Positions 53,003 through 63,111 of a stretch of DNA of 64,000 nt are shown piece after piece; within the stretch, counting starts at the first letter, position 1, and every line of letters begins with the position of its first letter. This stretch comes from CAZNPU01 sp964575335 (GTDB taxonomy: Bacteria; Planctomycetota; Phycisphaerae; Phycisphaerales; SM1A02): the NCBI GenBank assembly GCA_964575335.1, contig CAZNPU010000008.1, positions 50,829 to 114,828 on the forward strand, in the 5' to 3' direction. The notes under the pieces were generated by a model. The model did no database searches. It was not told the DNA's origin and saw only the letters and a list, made by a program, of their open reading frames with translations. The translations under genes were made by a program, and so were the position numbers.

Positions 53003-54424
53003 ATGCCCGACACCGCCGCTGTCAACCTGACGCACCAGACACTGTTTCGCAGCGAATACGAGCAGGAGCTTGAAAGCTGGCTGCGTCGCCGTTTTCGCGC
53101 CGTGTGCACGTTCTACATTGTGCTTGGCGCGTTGTTGTTGACGTATCGGCTGCTGGCCATCAGCTTTGGCGATGACGATCAGCGCACCGCAGCGATGATC
53201 TTCACGCTGGGCGGGGCTGCCGGTTCGCTTGGTGTGGTGGCGTATTTTCTCTTCGGCCGCCATTGGACCGACGCCACGCGCGAGGAGCTATTGCGCGGCG
53301 CGACGCTCATGATTCTCCTGCTGGGCAGCATCTCGCTTCTCAGGAGCGCACTGGTTGAAACGCTCACCGAGCAGGAAAGCGAATTCCTCCTGCCGCTGTT
53401 TTTCTGGCACTTTATCGCATGCGTCTTTCTGCCGTGGACGCCGCGCGAATCGCTTCGGCCGATTATCCCCCTGCTGGTGTTGTGGGCGCTGGGTGTGCTA
53501 TTTGTGGAAAGCGGCGAATTTGCCTGGCGCATGCTGCGCGTCATGCTCTCGCCGATCATTCTCATCCCAGGCCTGGGCATTTGTGCATTGCGCCTGCAGC
53601 GCCATAGCGAAAAATTCCGCATTCGCATGGTGGGCAAGCACTTTCTGAGCATGCGGCAGGAAATCGCCAGGGCCCGCAGCATTCATGAAAGCATGTTCCC
53701 CGCGCCGCACGACGACGGCTATGTGCGGTTCGATTACACCTACACGCCCATGCGCGAACTTGGCGGCGATTACGTGCATCTCGACATCAGCCCTGAGGGC
53801 CTGGTGCATCTCACGTTGATCGACGTGACCGGCCACGGGCTCGCAGCAGCCCTGACGGTCAATCGCCTCTACGGAGAACTGGAGCGTATTCGCGCCGAAA
53901 TGCCTCATGCCAAGCCGGGCGATGTATTGGCGCTGCTCAATCGCTACATTCACCTGACGCTCGTCAAGCACAATATCTACGCCTCCGCGCTGTGCATGAC
54001 GCTTGATCCGTATCTGGGCAAGCTGCATTGGGCGAACGCGGGGCACCCGCCAGCGTTTCTACGCGGCGTAAACGGCGTGGTGACGCCGATGCCCGCCACC
54101 GCGGTCCTGCTTGGCGCATTGTCGCCGGAGGAATTCACTGCCGAACAGCGAACGATGGAGCTTTCACCGGGCGATGTGCTGGTTTCGTATACCGATGGCG
54201 CATTTGAAAGCCGCAACCGCAAGGGCGAAATGCTGGGGCTTGACCGGCTGAATCAGATGATGCGCCTCCAGCCGCCGCCGCGCCACTGGCCGCAATTCAT
54301 CGCCGCCGCCGTCAACAAGCATTCCGCCGGCCGGCCCGAAGACGATATTCTCATTGCATCACTGACGTATCTCGCGCCCCGCCAGCAGACGACGCATGCA
54401 CCACGCAGCCTGACGACACGATGA
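53003..54424 (+). CDS. Membrane-anchored SpoIIE-type (PP2C) phosphatase
   Basis: Protein of 473 residues. Residues about 30-200 contain around six hydrophobic segments without a recognised sensor motif. After a linker helix (FLSMRQEIARARSIHESMFP, typical of RsbU-like proteins) comes a SpoIIE phosphatase domain. Metal-binding residues lie in ELGGDYVHLD and LIDVTGHGLAAAL, then HWANAGHPPAFLR, SYTDGAFESRN and the final RPEDDILIASLTYL with conserved Asp pair. Such enzymes dephosphorylate anti-sigma antagonists in partner-switch pathways. No anti-sigma or STAS gene is adjacent, so the target is unknown. Confidence 0.88.
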   Translation: MPDTAAVNLTHQTLFRSEYEQELESWLRRRFRAVCTFYIVLGALLLTYRLLAISFGDDDQRTAAMIFTLGGAAGSLGVVAYFLFGRHWTDATREELLRGATLMILLLGSISLLRSALVETLTEQESEFLLPLFFWHFIACVFLPWTPRESLRPIIPLLVLWALGVLFVESGEFAWRMLRVMLSPIILIPGLGICALRLQRHSEKFRIRMVGKHFLSMRQEIARARSIHESMFPAPHDDGYVRFDYTYTPMRELGGDYVHLDISPEGLVHLTLIDVTGHGLAAALTVNRLYGELERIRAEMPHAKPGDVLALLNRYIHLTLVKHNIYASALCMTLDPYLGKLHWANAGHPPAFLRGVNGVVTPMPATAVLLGALSPEEFTAEQRTMELSPGDVLVSYTDGAFESRNRKGEMLGLDRLNQMMRLQPPPRHWPQFIAAAVNKHSAGRPEDDILIASLTYLAPRQQTTHAPRSLTTR

Positions 54425-54656
54425 CGAAACCACAACCGGCGCAGAAACGGACATGCGGCAGCGCTCGGCATACACATCAACCGGCGGACGGGTCAAGAAG
54501 CGAAAATCATCTTCCCTCTTTGAGCCTGCTGAGATGCTCAATACCGGCACTGTGGAAAGTCAGCGCACCGTGCGCGAACTTCCGCCCTGATATTCTGATG
54601 ATTCATTTCCACCGCTTCACCATATATCGGCATTGCTCCCGAGCAATAATCCCCCT

Positions 54657-55793
54657 ATGAGCGACACCGCACACGACATGCACTTTCTGCGGCTTGCGGC
54701 ACGGCTGGCCCTGCGTGGACACGGCGGAGCTGAACCGAACCCCATGGTCGGCTGCGTGATCGTTGCGTCCGACGGCAGCATCGCAGGCTGGGGTTATCAC
54801 CGCGAATGCGGCGGACCGCACGCGGAGATCGTCGCCCTGAGACGAGCCGGTGAAACCGCGCGCGGCGCAACGCTCTACTGCACGCTCGAACCGTGCAACC
54901 ACACCGGCCGCACCGGTCCGTGCGTCGATGCGATCATCAACGCCAAAATCGCCCGGGTGGTCATTGCGCGGCGAGACCCCAATCCCATCGCTGCGGGCGG
55001 CATCGATCGCCTGCGCGCTGCGGGCATTGCTGTTGAAATCAACGACCGATGCGAAGCGGCGGTCATGGTGAGCGATCCGTTCGTGTATCGCGTGCGCACC
55101 GGCCTGCCGTGGGTTACCGCCAAATGGGCGCAAACGCTCGACGGCTTTATCGCTACCCGCTGCGGACACAGCAAGTGGATCAGCAGCGAAGCCAGTCGAA
55201 CATTCGTTCATCAAAAACGCGGCAAGGTCGATGCCATTCTCACCGGCATCGGCACCGTGCTGAGCGATAACCCGTTATTAACCGCGCGCGGCGTACGCAT
55301 TCGCCGCCCCACCGCAGCACGGCGCGTCATTATCGATCCCCATCTTCGAACGCCGCTTGACTGCGCGCTCGTCAACACGACCGCCACCGCGCCCACAATC
55401 ATCGCGTGCAGCAATCAGGCGATCGAATGTGAAGCGGAAAAAGCCCGGCAACTCACCTCGCGCGGCGTCGAACTGCTTGCCTCGCCAATGGATGGTGAAC
55501 AGATGCCGCTTGCGCCCGTGCTGCGTGAACTTGTTGCACGGCACAATGTGGCGACCGTGCTCACCGAAGCCGGCGCAGGCGTGCTCAGTCGTCTGTTTCA
55601 GCAGCAATTGGTGAATGAGGCGTGGGTATTCATCGGCCCGATACTGCTGGGTGATTCTCAGGCCATGCCCGCGGTACGAGGCATGACCGTTCACCAGCTC
55701 ACCGACGGCACGCCGCTGCACCTGCAGCACCTGCGTCGGCGCGGTCACGACATCATCGCGTACTATCGCGTCGGCCGACAACATTACTCATAA
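54657..55793 (+). CDS. ribD: Bifunctional riboflavin biosynthesis deaminase/reductase RibD
   Basis: Enzyme of 378 residues catalysing two consecutive steps after GTP cyclohydrolase II. The N-terminal deaminase (about 5-145) has the zinc site HAEIVALR and the paired cysteines in TLEPCNHTGRTGPC. The C-terminal reductase (about 150-375) includes VTAKWAQTLDGFIATR, DAILTGIGTVLSDNPLLTAR and LTEAGAGVLSRLFQQ. Length agrees with the family. ATG 54657 has no clear Shine-Dalgarno sequence. Other rib genes are absent from the window, and no FMN riboswitch was recognised in the 230 bases upstream. Confidence 0.93.
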   Translation: MSDTAHDMHFLRLAARLALRGHGGAEPNPMVGCVIVASDGSIAGWGYHRECGGPHAEIVALRRAGETARGATLYCTLEPCNHTGRTGPCVDAIINAKIARVVIARRDPNPIAAGGIDRLRAAGIAVEINDRCEAAVMVSDPFVYRVRTGLPWVTAKWAQTLDGFIATRCGHSKWISSEASRTFVHQKRGKVDAILTGIGTVLSDNPLLTARGVRIRRPTAARRVIIDPHLRTPLDCALVNTTATAPTIIACSNQAIECEAEKARQLTSRGVELLASPMDGEQMPLAPVLRELVARHNVATVLTEAGAGVLSRLFQQQLVNEAWVFIGPILLGDSQAMPAVRGMTVHQLTDGTPLHLQHLRRRGHDIIAYYRVGRQHYS

Positions 55794-55884
55794 GAAAGAT
55801 GCGTTGTACGTCGGCGTCCGCATCGCCGATTCGCAGAGCTTACCGGCTCGCATTGTCAGCAGGATTCACTCCTGTTCACGCATT

Positions 55885-56313
55885 TCATATCAACTGTGCT
55901 GCCCGCGCCGCATCAGCACACAGCACAAACTCGCCTAAAGCTGTGCGTCGAACGGCATCGCGAATAAATGCCGGCGCCTGATCCTTGTGAATGTAACCGC
56001 TTGCGCCTGCGTCAAGACACGCGAGAATGTCATCACCTTTCAGATGGCCGCTGAGCATCAGCACGTGAGTGTCGGGCGATATCTGCGTGATCTCGCGCAC
56101 CAGCGCAAAGGTGTCGGTGCCGGGCATGTCAAGGTCCATGACCACCACATCAGGCCGCAACGCTTCGACAGCTTCAACCACTCCTTCGCCGCTGAGAAAA
56201 TGGCTATGCACGCGCATGCCCAACTGCGCGTTCGTGCAGATGGCGGCCAACGCTTCACCCATCAACGGATTGTCATCAACAGTAAGAATGATCAATTGTT
56301 CGCTTGTGGACAT
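55885..56313 (-). CDS. Single-domain response regulator
   Basis: Receiver-only protein of 142 residues: acidic residues VDDN near 12-15, phosphoacceptor Asp60 in VVVMDLDMPG, the conserved Ser/Thr position in LMLSGH and Lys in GYIHKDQ. The pattern resembles the NarL/LuxR group, but the DNA-binding helix-turn-helix is missing and the protein ends with the receiver helix. It probably acts through protein contact. Its start overlaps the end of the kinase gene by 22 bases, so the two form a translationally coupled pair. Confidence 0.88.
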   Translation of the reverse strand: MSTSEQLIILTVDDNPLMGEALAAICTNAQLGMRVHSHFLSGEGVVEAVEALRPDVVVMDLDMPGTDTFALVREITQISPDTHVLMLSGHLKGDDILACLDAGASGYIHKDQAPAFIRDAVRRTALGEFVLCADAARAAQLI

Positions 56314-59300
56314 TGCTTACTCGATTCTGCGTCATGGCAAATCGACAGCGCCCTGGTGATCGCTGTACGCAACTCAATTGGAGTAGGATGCGGCCTCACA
56401 TACACCACATGCTCAGACGGCGGCGTTTCGGGCGGCTGCGTGAGAATCACGGCGCAGCGCCGCTGATCATGCGCAAATGCAAGGGCCTCGCGCTCCATCG
56501 CGCCATCCACAATCCAGAGATGCGCAGCATGCGATGCGACGCCGTTTGTTCCAGCAATAACAACGCCCTCGGCGCGAAGCATCCAATCGATCATGGCTCG
56601 CAACCGGGCATTGGAAACATTCACTGACGCAGTGTGAACCGGCGCATCGGCTCGATACTGACGCTCCGCCGCTGCGCTTGCTGCCGGCAGTGTAACGGTA
56701 AAGACCGCTCCCTGGCCAGGAGCAGTTTCAAGATCGATCTGGCCTTGCGCCGCCTGAACGATCGACCGCACCAGCGATAGTCCCATGCCGCCGCTGAGCG
56801 TCTTCTGCTTGGTGGAGAAAAACGGCTCCATGCAGCGCTGCTTGACTTCGTCAGTCATACCCGGGCCGTTATCAGATACGCTCAACTGCACGAGGGCCTG
56901 ATTCCCTGCGCTGTCTGCCGCCCCGTCACTGATGCCTGAAGCGATCGGCGCAGCCCGCACGACAACAACGCCGTCATCGCAGCTGCGCATCGCTTCACCG
57001 GCGTTTTGCACAAGATTAAAGACCAGCTGCGTAACCTGATGCGGCGCTGCGCGGACGATGCACGGATTGACAAATTCGCCTTCCAAACGAATGCCCCGCG
57101 GCAGCACTGCCTTGAGCAGCGGCTGCGCCTCGATCCACCATTGCGCCAGATCGGTCGTGCTGTCGCTCGGCGCAGCAGTCGCGTCCTGCGCCAACAATCG
57201 AAGGCTTCGCGCCAGGTTGCGCAGATACGCCAGCGACGCTTCGATGGATGAAATGATCTCCCTGCCATGCTCGGCCTGGACGTCTTTGCGCAAGAGTTCC
57301 AGACGCGCCTGAATCGGCAGCATCAGGTTGGTCATGTCATGGCCAAGCCCGGCAGCAAGCGTGCCCATCGCCGCCAGTCGCTCGGTGGCGCGTTGCCGCG
57401 CGTGAATCTCCGTCAGTTCTTCGGTTGTGCGACGCACCGCTTCAGCCAGTTGCTCAGCATGTCGGGCCAGTACTTCCTCTGCGTTCTTGCGCTCGGTGAT
57501 ATCAGTGCGGATGGCCACATACCGCTCAGGCCGGCCGTCGGGCTGAAGCGCAGGCACAATGGTGGTATCCACCCAGTAATACGTCCCGTCCTTTCGCCGA
57601 TTGCGAATCTCGCCACGCCACACGTCGCCGCGCGTGATTGTCCGGTACATCTCCCGCCAGAACGCCCGGGAATGATGGCCGCTGTTGACGATGCGGTGAT
57701 TCTGTCCGATCAGCTCTTCGCGCGAGTAGCCGCTGATTTCGCAGAACTTGTCATTGACATAGGTGATCGTGCCTTTGACATCGGTAATGGCGACGATCGA
57801 CGACGCATCGAGCGCGAACTTCTGAAACTGCAGATCAGCCTCGGCACGCTTGCGGTCGGTTATGTCAAGAAAGATATTGATCGCGCCGTGCAGCGTTCCA
57901 TCTGAATCTCGAATCGGCTCAATGTTGACCAGCACATGTCGCTGCGAACCGTCTTCCCGCTCGATCACTACTTCACAGTCGCGACAGCCCACGCCAGTCT
58001 GAATCGCCTTGGCCATGGGCGTCTGATCGTCAGGCAACAGCGAGCCGTCAGGATTGCGCAGCCGCAATGCACCGCGGAACATCAGATCATCATCGCCGAT
58101 CCCGGGTCTGCAGCCCCAGATCGCTGCCGCCTGCTCGTTCCAGTAGGTGATGCGCCCTGCAGCATCGCATGTGTACATGGCTGCGGGCACAAGACCCACA
58201 AGGTGACGATAGCGCTGTTCGCTTGCTCGCAGCGCATCTTCAACCTGCTTGCGTGCGGTGATGTCTTCGACAATGGCGATGAAGTAATCCGGCTCGCCGT
58301 ACTCCCGCCGCATCAACGACACGGTGAGCTGCACGGATATGATCGAACCATCCTTGCGGATNNNNNNNNNNNNNNNNNNNNNNNNNNNNNNNNNNNNNNN
58401 NNNNNNNNNNNNNNNNNNNNNNNNNNNNNNNNNNNNNNNNNNNNNNNNNNNNNNNNNNNNNGCCGCATCAACGACACGGTGAGCTGCACGGATATGATCG
58501 AACCATCCTTGCGGATGTAGCGCTTTTCCATCGCGTACATGTCAATTTCACCAGCCAACAGGCGGCGCGATTGCAGCCAGTCGGCATCGACTTCATCGCC
58601 GTGCGTGATCTGCATGAACGTCATGTTCAGTAGTTCCTCGCGGCTGTAGCCGGTGATTTCGCAAATGCGATCGTTGACGCGCATCCATCGACCGTCCGGA
58701 GCCACATGCGCGATGCCCACAGCAGCGTTCTCAAACGTGCCGCGAAAACGTTCCTCGCTTTGGCGAATGGCCCGTTCGGCCGCAAGCCGCTCGGTTTGAT
58801 CGAGCATCGCGCCGATCATGCGGCGCGGACGCCCGTGATCGTCGCGACTGACATATCCGCGATCGAGCACTGCTGCATATGAACCATCAGCGCGACGGAA
58901 ACGATATTCTTCGCGCCAGAACTCGCTGCCATCCTCAATCGTCGCATGAACGCTTGATATCACCCGCTCACGATCATCTGGATGCAGGCGATCGTACCAC
59001 CAGTCAATGGTTGTGCCGACCAAAGCAGGCTCATAGCCGAGCATTTCTTTAATCGCATGATTCCAGCAAAGCTCATTGGTGCAGAGATCCCAGTCCCACA
59101 ACACATCGTTCGTGGCGCGATTGACCAGGCGATAGTGCTCCTCGCTGCGCCGCAGCGCCTGTTCAGCCTGCTTGCGCTCGGTGATGTCCTTGATCACGCC
59201 AAGCATGCGATGCGGCTCATCGGTACTGGAATCAAGCGACAACGCGCCATGCGTCTCAATCCAGTGAATGCTGCCGTCGGGCCAAATGACCCGGCAATCA

Positions 59301-60853
59301 AAGTGCCATTCGTCTCTGCGCGCAATGGCATCAGCAAATCGGCGCTGCACGGTCTGACGATCGTCAGGATGCACGTAACTGATGAACGTGTCGTACGTCC
59401 AGTTCTCAAATGGCTCGGTCGCTCCAAAGCACCGATCATGGCGGAACGACGTACGCGCTTTGCCGGTGACGAGGTCCAGTTCCCAATCGCCCAGGCGGCC
59501 CGCCTCCATCGCGATCTTCAATCGCTCCCGGCTCTCACGCACTGCTCGTTCAGATCGCCGCCGCTCGGTCACATCGCGAAAGATCAGCACGCAACCGATC
59601 GGCTCACCGTTGGCAAGCCGGATCGGCGCAGCTGAGTTGTCGATCAGACGCTCGACGCTGTCCTTTGCAACCAACACCGCGTGGTTTGCCTGCTCCACAA
59701 TCACGTCTTCGCGCAGTACGCGGATCGCAGGATTGCTCATTTCCTGACGGGTCTGTTCATCCACAATGCGAAAGACCCTGTCCAGCGGCTGGCCGATCGC
59801 ATCCGCAGCGTTCCACCCGGTCAGCGTTTCAGCCACGCTGTTGATCATGGTGATGATGCCGGCTTTGTCGGTGGTGATCACGCCGTCGCCGATGCTCGCC
59901 AGCGTGGTGCGCCACAGTTCGTGCTGCTGTGCGATTACCCCTGCGGCCTGGCCCACGCGCCGTGCGCTGAACATCGCCAGGAACACCAACAGCACAATCA
60001 GCACAAATGTCAGCGCAGCTGTGCCGAAGCTTGTGTCATAAAGATCGCTGTACTCGCCATAAAGCTGCATCCATCCCAACAGCAGCGGCAGGCCGATCAG
60101 GGGGATGATCATGCGGCGAAGGAACATCCCGCCCGGATCATCGCGCCTGAGCATTGCAACAATGCCATATTCAGGCGTCAGCACCATCACCCCTGCTGCA
60201 AGCGTCAGCGACATGACCGTACTTTGAAACGCTGAGCCGGTCAGACTGGGAACCGTATAGAGGAAATCCGCACCGTACAGATATCCCAGAAACGGTATGC
60301 CGTTGAGCAACAGCGCCAGCAGGCCGGCTATCTGCGCGGCCTGTCGAGATCGCTGGCCTCCGGTCGAGAGGAGCATCGCGCTTCCGATCAGCACGTGCGA
60401 GATCGCAGCGATCGGCCCCATGCGTCCGGGTGACGAAGTCGCCCGCTCACCGCGCGGTTCATCAAACAGCAGTGTGTCGATTCCAACATCGATGCCCGTG
60501 AGGTGCTGCAGCAGCGTCACCACGCCGATCGCTACAACTGCGACAGCCAGCACGCGCGGCCAGAGTGCTCCCAATCCCTTCCGCGAACGCCCCAACGTCA
60601 GGCCGATGATCGCCACACCTTCCAGAATCATCGCCAGAGCGTTGTTGGCTTTCTGCGAAATGCCAGCTCCGATCCAGTCAATAAGCCCAGGCACCTCCAG
60701 CGCCCACCCCAGCAAAGTCAAACCGCTTGTCAGCACTACAGCCGCAGCGAAACATGCACTTGTCACTCGAAGCGCATGTGAACTGCGAAGCTCGTGCACC
60801 ATGTGCGCAGAGCTGCTGTACGCAAGAGCATCGTGGCTGACTTCATACGGCAT
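56292..60853 (-). CDS. Large multi-PAS sensor histidine kinase, interrupted by scaffold gap
   Basis: When the gap artefact is removed (100 N plus one 55-base duplicate), this is one frame of 1468 residues. Residues about 30-330 hold membrane helices. Six PAS domains follow at about 345-455, 470-590, 600-715, 725-845, 850-975 and 985-1095, most followed by DITERK-like PAC ends. The kinase core has H-box GLGHDMTNLMLPIQARLELL, N-box NLVQNAGEAM, DNGPGM, FFSTKQKTLSGGMGLSLV. A decayed receiver-like tail ends the protein. The architecture parallels the kinase at 20253-22211. Its stop overlaps the partner receiver gene start. Confidence 0.85.
58307..58516. other. Assembly gap (100 N) flanked by identical 55-base ends
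   Basis: Bases 58362-58461 are N. The 55 bases before (58307-58361) and after (58462-58516) are identical. Removing 155 bases restores the reading frame through PAS four. This is consistent with two contigs that actually overlap by 55 bases, as happens with a k-mer length of 55, scaffolded with a default gap. Confidence 0.9.
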
Positions 60854-61244
60854 GAGGCATTCTAATCAAGAGCTGCACGCCTATCATAAGTGCTTGCCAA
60901 ACAGTTATTTACATTCACAGCTATCAAGACACCATGCTCGTACACATGCCATGCCGGCGCGTTCTCGTGCGTGTTCTCGTCTGCGCCTGGTCAGTTCAAA
61001 ACGCTACATACTTTTGTTCTTGCAACCCCACTCTTCGCCCCTCAATCCGCTGCGCTGCTAACCTCCTGAATCATTCTTGATGCGTGAGACGCCAGAGCTC
61101 ATACTTCCGCAGCAGCCGGTCAACAGTGATGAGATGAATGGATTTCACAAAGACGTCTGCTTTCAGGCAACCGGCAGATGCGCCGGCTGAGGCGCGTTGA
61201 TCGTCAGTGAACTGTCGGCTGTTTTCAAATTTCAAAAGATTCGC
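60854..61244. other. Intergenic stretch, nothing recognised
   Basis: About 390 bases upstream of the multi-PAS kinase. No coding frame, promoter or hairpin with T run stood out. Confidence 0.4.
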
Positions 61245-61535
61245 TCACGCATCATCATCGTCGTCATCAACAGCAACAACAGTAGTATCATCGCCATCCG
61301 CATGCAGCGTCGAATCCGATTCGAGCATTTCGCACGAAGTGATGATGTTGTCTCCATTCACAAGGCGTATCAGCGCCACACCAGCAGGAAACAACTGGAC
61401 AACACTGCCCCGCTGCCCGGCGTACCGCACCACGTCGCCAGGAGAAATGTCGTTGATCGAACTGATGACCACCAATCCTCTGCGCATGAGATTGCCTGCA
61501 GGACACAGTAAATCACCTGCGTAAAAGAGTGTCAT
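61245..61535 (-). CDS. Small hypothetical protein with polyaspartate tail
   Basis: Frame of about 96 residues. The middle has an SH3/KOW-like pattern of short strands (ISPGDVVRYAGQRGSVVQLF and ALIRLVNGDNIITSCEML). The end is strongly acidic, terminating in VAVDDDDDDA with six consecutive aspartates. Two in-frame ATGs (61535 and one at about 61485) are possible, and TTG 61571 is less likely. No family was identified, and the small size makes a chance frame possible, although the strand pattern and acidic tail argue for a real gene. Confidence 0.55.
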   Translation of the reverse strand: MTLFYAGDLLCPAGNLMRRGLVVISSINDISPGDVVRYAGQRGSVVQLFPAGVALIRLVNGDNIITSCEMLESDSTLHADGDDTTVVAVDDDDDDA

Positions 61536-61770
61536 TAGGGAATCGAACCTACTCTTTTGTTCCGAGTCCAACAGGGAGATTTCTCAGGCCGTCTTCCTGC
61601 TGGATAACCCGCCTGAACACGCACATAAGCCGCAGCCTTGTCTTTCAGAAAACCAGGTGATGTGCCCGATCCGCCGGCTGCAGCTTGTCCGGTTGCGTTA
61701 TTTCTCTTGTGATCGATTGTGATCGATTTTCAGGTTTGCCGAAAACTGCTGAGAATCATTCCCGGTCGGA

Positions 61771-61945
61771 TTTACCGCGGAGACCACGGAGAGCGCGGAG
61801 GAGGATGAGGGGTGCGGTGGTGCGGTGGTGTTTGATGCATCGTGCTGCCGATTACAGCTTGGATGATCCGATCGCCAAGACTGTTAGCGCAGCAATCACC
61901 ACCAAACCCCATCTCCGCGTGCTCCGCGCACTCCGCGGTGAATCC
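61771..61945. repeat. Inverted pair of CGGAG-type repeat elements
   Basis: The left arm (61771-61801) reads TTTACCGCGGAGACCACGG then AGAGCGCGGAG. The right arm (61911-61945) is its approximate reverse complement (CTCCGCGTGCTCCGCGCAC then TCCGCGGTGAA). They are separated by about 110 bases, including a short tandem GCGGTGGT pair near 61812. A third copy lies at 30098-30135. There is no protein gene in the interval from 61536 to 62097. Confidence 0.6.
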
Positions 61946-62097
61946 CTCTCCCGGTCAACTGACCGTGGAGGAGGATGATCGGGCCAGCGGGGTCGCGCGT
62001 CATGTGCGATTCATTCCGGCTTCGCATCACGTGGACATGACGTGATTGGCTCATAGTGCTTTCAACCGGAATCGCAGGCAGGGCATACACTACGCCT

Positions 62098-63111
62098 ATG
62101 TCAAGCGATCAACTTTTATCCGCTGCGATTCAGACTGTCGCTCACGCCTGCCGGGTGGCGCGTTCGGTGCAGCAGAATCTGGAACATGTGCGTCAGATCA
62201 CCAAGGACGACCGCAGCCCGGTGACGGTGGCGGATTTCGCGGTGCAGGCCATCGTGGCGATGGGATTGAACGAAGCACTGGGTGAGGTCCTGATCGTCGG
62301 CGAGGAGTCGGCAGGCACGTTGCGCAAGCCCGAACAGGCTGCGGTGCGTCAGGCTGTCGTCGAAGCGGTGCGCAGCTACAAGCCCGATGCGACCGAGGAC
62401 GATGTGCTGGAGGCAATCGATCATTGCGATCACGACGGCACGGCTGAAGCGTACTGGGCGCTTGATCCGATCGACGGCACAAAGGGATTTCTGCGCGGCC
62501 AGCAGTATGCCATTGCGCTGGGACGCATTGAGCGGGGCCAGGTTGTGCTGGGCGTGATGGGTTGCCCGAATCTGCCGCTGGCGCAGACTTCACCGCTGGA
62601 TGTGGCGGATGCTGCCGGCACGCTGTACGCAGCGGTTCGAGGCGGCGGCGCCTGGGAGTACACCGATGCCGAGACGCCGATTGCGCCGCGACAGGTTGCC
62701 GCGGCACGAGGCGATGTGGGCCAGCCGATCCGAACGTGCGAATCGGTCGAGGCGTCGCATTCCAAGCAGGACGACACGCATCGCATTCTGGCTGAGCTTG
62801 GGCAAACCGGCCCGCCCGTGCGGCTCGACAGCCAGTGCAAGTACGCTGTGGTGGCGCGAGGGCAGGCTGATGCGTACCTGCGCCTGCCCACGGGGAAAAG
62901 TTATGTGGAGAAGATCTGGGATCACGCTGCCGGTTCGCTGATTGCAACTGAAGCAGGCGCGATCGTGACGGATATCACAGGCTCGCCTCTGGATTTCACC
63001 CATGGCACAAAGCTGGAGCGTAATCGCGGCATCGTGTGCGCCGCGCCGGGTCTTCATCCAAGAATCATCAGCGCCATCGAACGCCTTGGCATAAGCGCAC
63101 TGGCGTCATGA
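62098..63111 (+). CDS. 3'(2'),5'-bisphosphate nucleotidase-like phosphatase (CysQ/inositol monophosphatase fold)
   Basis: Metal-dependent phosphatase of 337 residues. Metal ligands are in DRSPVTVADFAVQA, GEESAGTLR, WALDPIDGTKGFLRGQQYAI and EKIWDHAAGSLIATEAG. The arrangement fits the Hal2/CysQ branch (3'-phosphoadenosine 5'-phosphate phosphatase in sulfur metabolism) more than inositol monophosphatase, but the substrate cannot be fixed from sequence. ATG 62098 is chosen over the earlier codon at 62056. Its stop overlaps the next start (ATGA). Upstream lies the repeat region. Confidence 0.85.
   Translation: MSSDQLLSAAIQTVAHACRVARSVQQNLEHVRQITKDDRSPVTVADFAVQAIVAMGLNEALGEVLIVGEESAGTLRKPEQAAVRQAVVEAVRSYKPDATEDDVLEAIDHCDHDGTAEAYWALDPIDGTKGFLRGQQYAIALGRIERGQVVLGVMGCPNLPLAQTSPLDVADAAGTLYAAVRGGGAWEYTDAETPIAPRQVAAARGDVGQPIRTCESVEASHSKQDDTHRILAELGQTGPPVRLDSQCKYAVVARGQADAYLRLPTGKSYVEKIWDHAAGSLIATEAGAIVTDITGSPLDFTHGTKLERNRGIVCAAPGLHPRIISAIERLGISALAS

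Noticed and set aside
61520..61565. tRNA-like T-arm (GTAGGTTCGATTCCC on the minus strand)
   Set aside because: The T-stem has mismatches after two pairs, and no acceptor, D or anticodon arms could be built around it. It falls at the 5' side of a small coding frame.
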